Origin: Acidovorax sp.
GTDB taxonomy: Bacteria > Pseudomonadota > Gammaproteobacteria > Burkholderiales > Burkholderiaceae_C
NCBI RefSeq assembly: GCF_021287135.1
Contig: NZ_JAJTBB010000080.1
Coordinates: 1-64,000, forward strand
Direction of reading: 5' to 3'
DNA length: 64,000 nt
The position numbers and the translations under genes were made by a program. Shown here piece after piece: positions 63,221 to 64,000 of this stretch. Below the pieces are notes generated by a model. It did not search any database. It was not told where the DNA came from and saw nothing but the letters and a program-made list of their open reading frames with translations. Positions within the stretch are counted from its first letter, which is position 1. Every line of letters begins with the position of its first letter.

Positions 63221-64000
63221 ATGGCCGACGAGCAGGGCAAGGCGCCGACGTCCACCCGCACGTTGTGGAAGGGCGCGATCAGTTTTGGTCTGGTCCACAT
63301 CCCGGTGGGCCTGTACTCCGCCACCGCCAGTTCGGGCATCGACTTCGATTGGCTCGACAAGCGGTCCATGCAGCCGGTGGGGTACAAGCGGGTGAACAAG
63401 GTGACCGGCAAGGAAATCGCGGCCGCCGATATCGTCAAGGGCGTGGAGTACGAAGACGGCCGCTATGTGGTCCTGTCGCCGGAGGAGATCGCTGCTGCGT
63501 TTCCGAAGGTGACCCAGACCATCGAGATCGAGGCCTTTCTCGACGCGGACGAGATCCCGTTCGTCTACCTGGAGCGGCCTTACTACACCGCACCGCTCAA
63601 GCGCGGCGAGAAGGTGTACGCCCTGCTGCGCGAAGCCCTGCGCAAGAGCAACAAGGTGGGCGTGGCCAAGGTGGTGATCCAGTCCAAGCAGCATCTGGCC
63701 GTCCTGATCCCGTGCGGCCGGGCGCTGGTGCTCAACCTGCTGCGCTGGGGCGGCGAAATCCGCTCGTTTGAGCAACTGAATCTGCCGCCGCTTGATGCGC
63801 GGGCGGCCGGAATCAAGGACGCTGAGCTGTCCATGGCCGTCCAGCTCATCGACGACATGACGCAGGCATGGAAGGCCGACAGCTTCCGCAACTCGTTCGC
63901 CGACGAGATCCACAAGCTCGTTGAACAGAAAGCGTCGGCCGGCGAAATCGCCGAGGTGGCGCCGGTGGAGAACGCTCCCTCTGCGCCGGCGGGCGCCGAG
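63221..64000 (+). CDS. ku: Non-homologous end-joining protein Ku (partial)
   Basis: The first 260 residues of a Ku homodimer subunit that binds DNA ends and recruits LigD. The Ku beta-barrel is present: TLWKGAISFGLVHIPVGLYS, GYKRVNKVTGKEI, YVVLSPEEIAAAF, and IEAFLDADEIPFVYLERPYY. The frame is open at the window edge in a low-complexity C-terminal region. LigD would be expected nearby but is outside the window. Confidence 0.94.
   Translation, partial: MADEQGKAPTSTRTLWKGAISFGLVHIPVGLYSATASSGIDFDWLDKRSMQPVGYKRVNKVTGKEIAAADIVKGVEYEDGRYVVLSPEEIAAAFPKVTQTIEIEAFLDADEIPFVYLERPYYTAPLKRGEKVYALLREALRKSNKVGVAKVVIQSKQHLAVLIPCGRALVLNLLRWGGEIRSFEQLNLPPLDARAAGIKDAELSMAVQLIDDMTQAWKADSFRNSFADEIHKLVEQKASAGEIAEVAPVENAPSAPAGAE

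Overview
The window is high-GC betaproteobacterial chromosome. Gene content and order point to the Comamonadaceae, in an Acidovorax-like lineage: PhaR, Bug-type solute receptors, EarP next to EF-P, HU beside a valine tRNA, an EttA/DUF1631/TAXI block, and short hairpin repeats ending in GAGGCC or its complement. The species assignment is inference; no rRNA is present.

Layout. 1-2.4 kb: tail of an ISL3-type transposase, phaR and rimO. 2.6-5.35 kb (minus): lysR, earP and efp, with EF-P carrying the arginine that EarP rhamnosylates. 5.5-9.8 kb: an acyl-CoA module (family III CoA-transferase, HMG-CoA-lyase-like enzyme, two Bug receptors) divergent from the LysR gene, with a TGCCAT-N11-ATGGCA dyad between them. 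9.9-17.6 kb: housekeeping genes (uvrC, pgsA, HU, tRNA-Val, a PpiD-like chaperone, tRNA-His, a CPA2 antiporter, tRNA-Arg).

17.6-31.5 kb is an integrative element in the 3' end of tRNA-Arg(TCT). It has a tyrosine integrase, repeated 9-bp sites near both ends, two AlpA-like regulators, a CHC2 zinc-finger protein, a RepA-type ATPase with iteron-like repeats in its 3' end, several small unknown genes, and two large virion-type proteins. No capsid, portal, terminase or tail-tube gene was found. It looks like a phage satellite or a strongly reduced prophage.

31.6-43.5 kb: an M14 peptidase lipoprotein, an EEP-family hydrolase, RhlE helicase, EttA, a DUF1631 protein, a TAXI-type binding protein and a P1-family peptidase. 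43.5-49 kb (minus): a periplasmic copper-handling operon (small His-rich protein, TolC-like protein, multicopper oxidase, cupredoxin, DUF411, CusF-like) preceded by a CzcI-like gene. 49.2-53.4 kb: a large PAS-GGDEF-EAL protein and a YitT-like membrane protein.

53.7-58.2 kb is the most interesting core-genome locus: DUF3348, a MotA/ExbB-like DUF802 protein with a very long cytoplasmic tail, a MotB/OmpA-like protein, and DUF2894, tightly overlapping. The domain design resembles the ZorA/ZorB motor of Zorya defence, with different partner genes. 58.3-64 kb: a CadR-type regulator with no visible target, an MlaE-MlaD-lipoprotein set without its ATPase, small envelope proteins, a DUF3606 protein and the start of Ku.

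A hairpin repeat family occurs at least nine times. Two copies lie in frame inside earP, and one forms most of the signal peptide of the cupredoxin.
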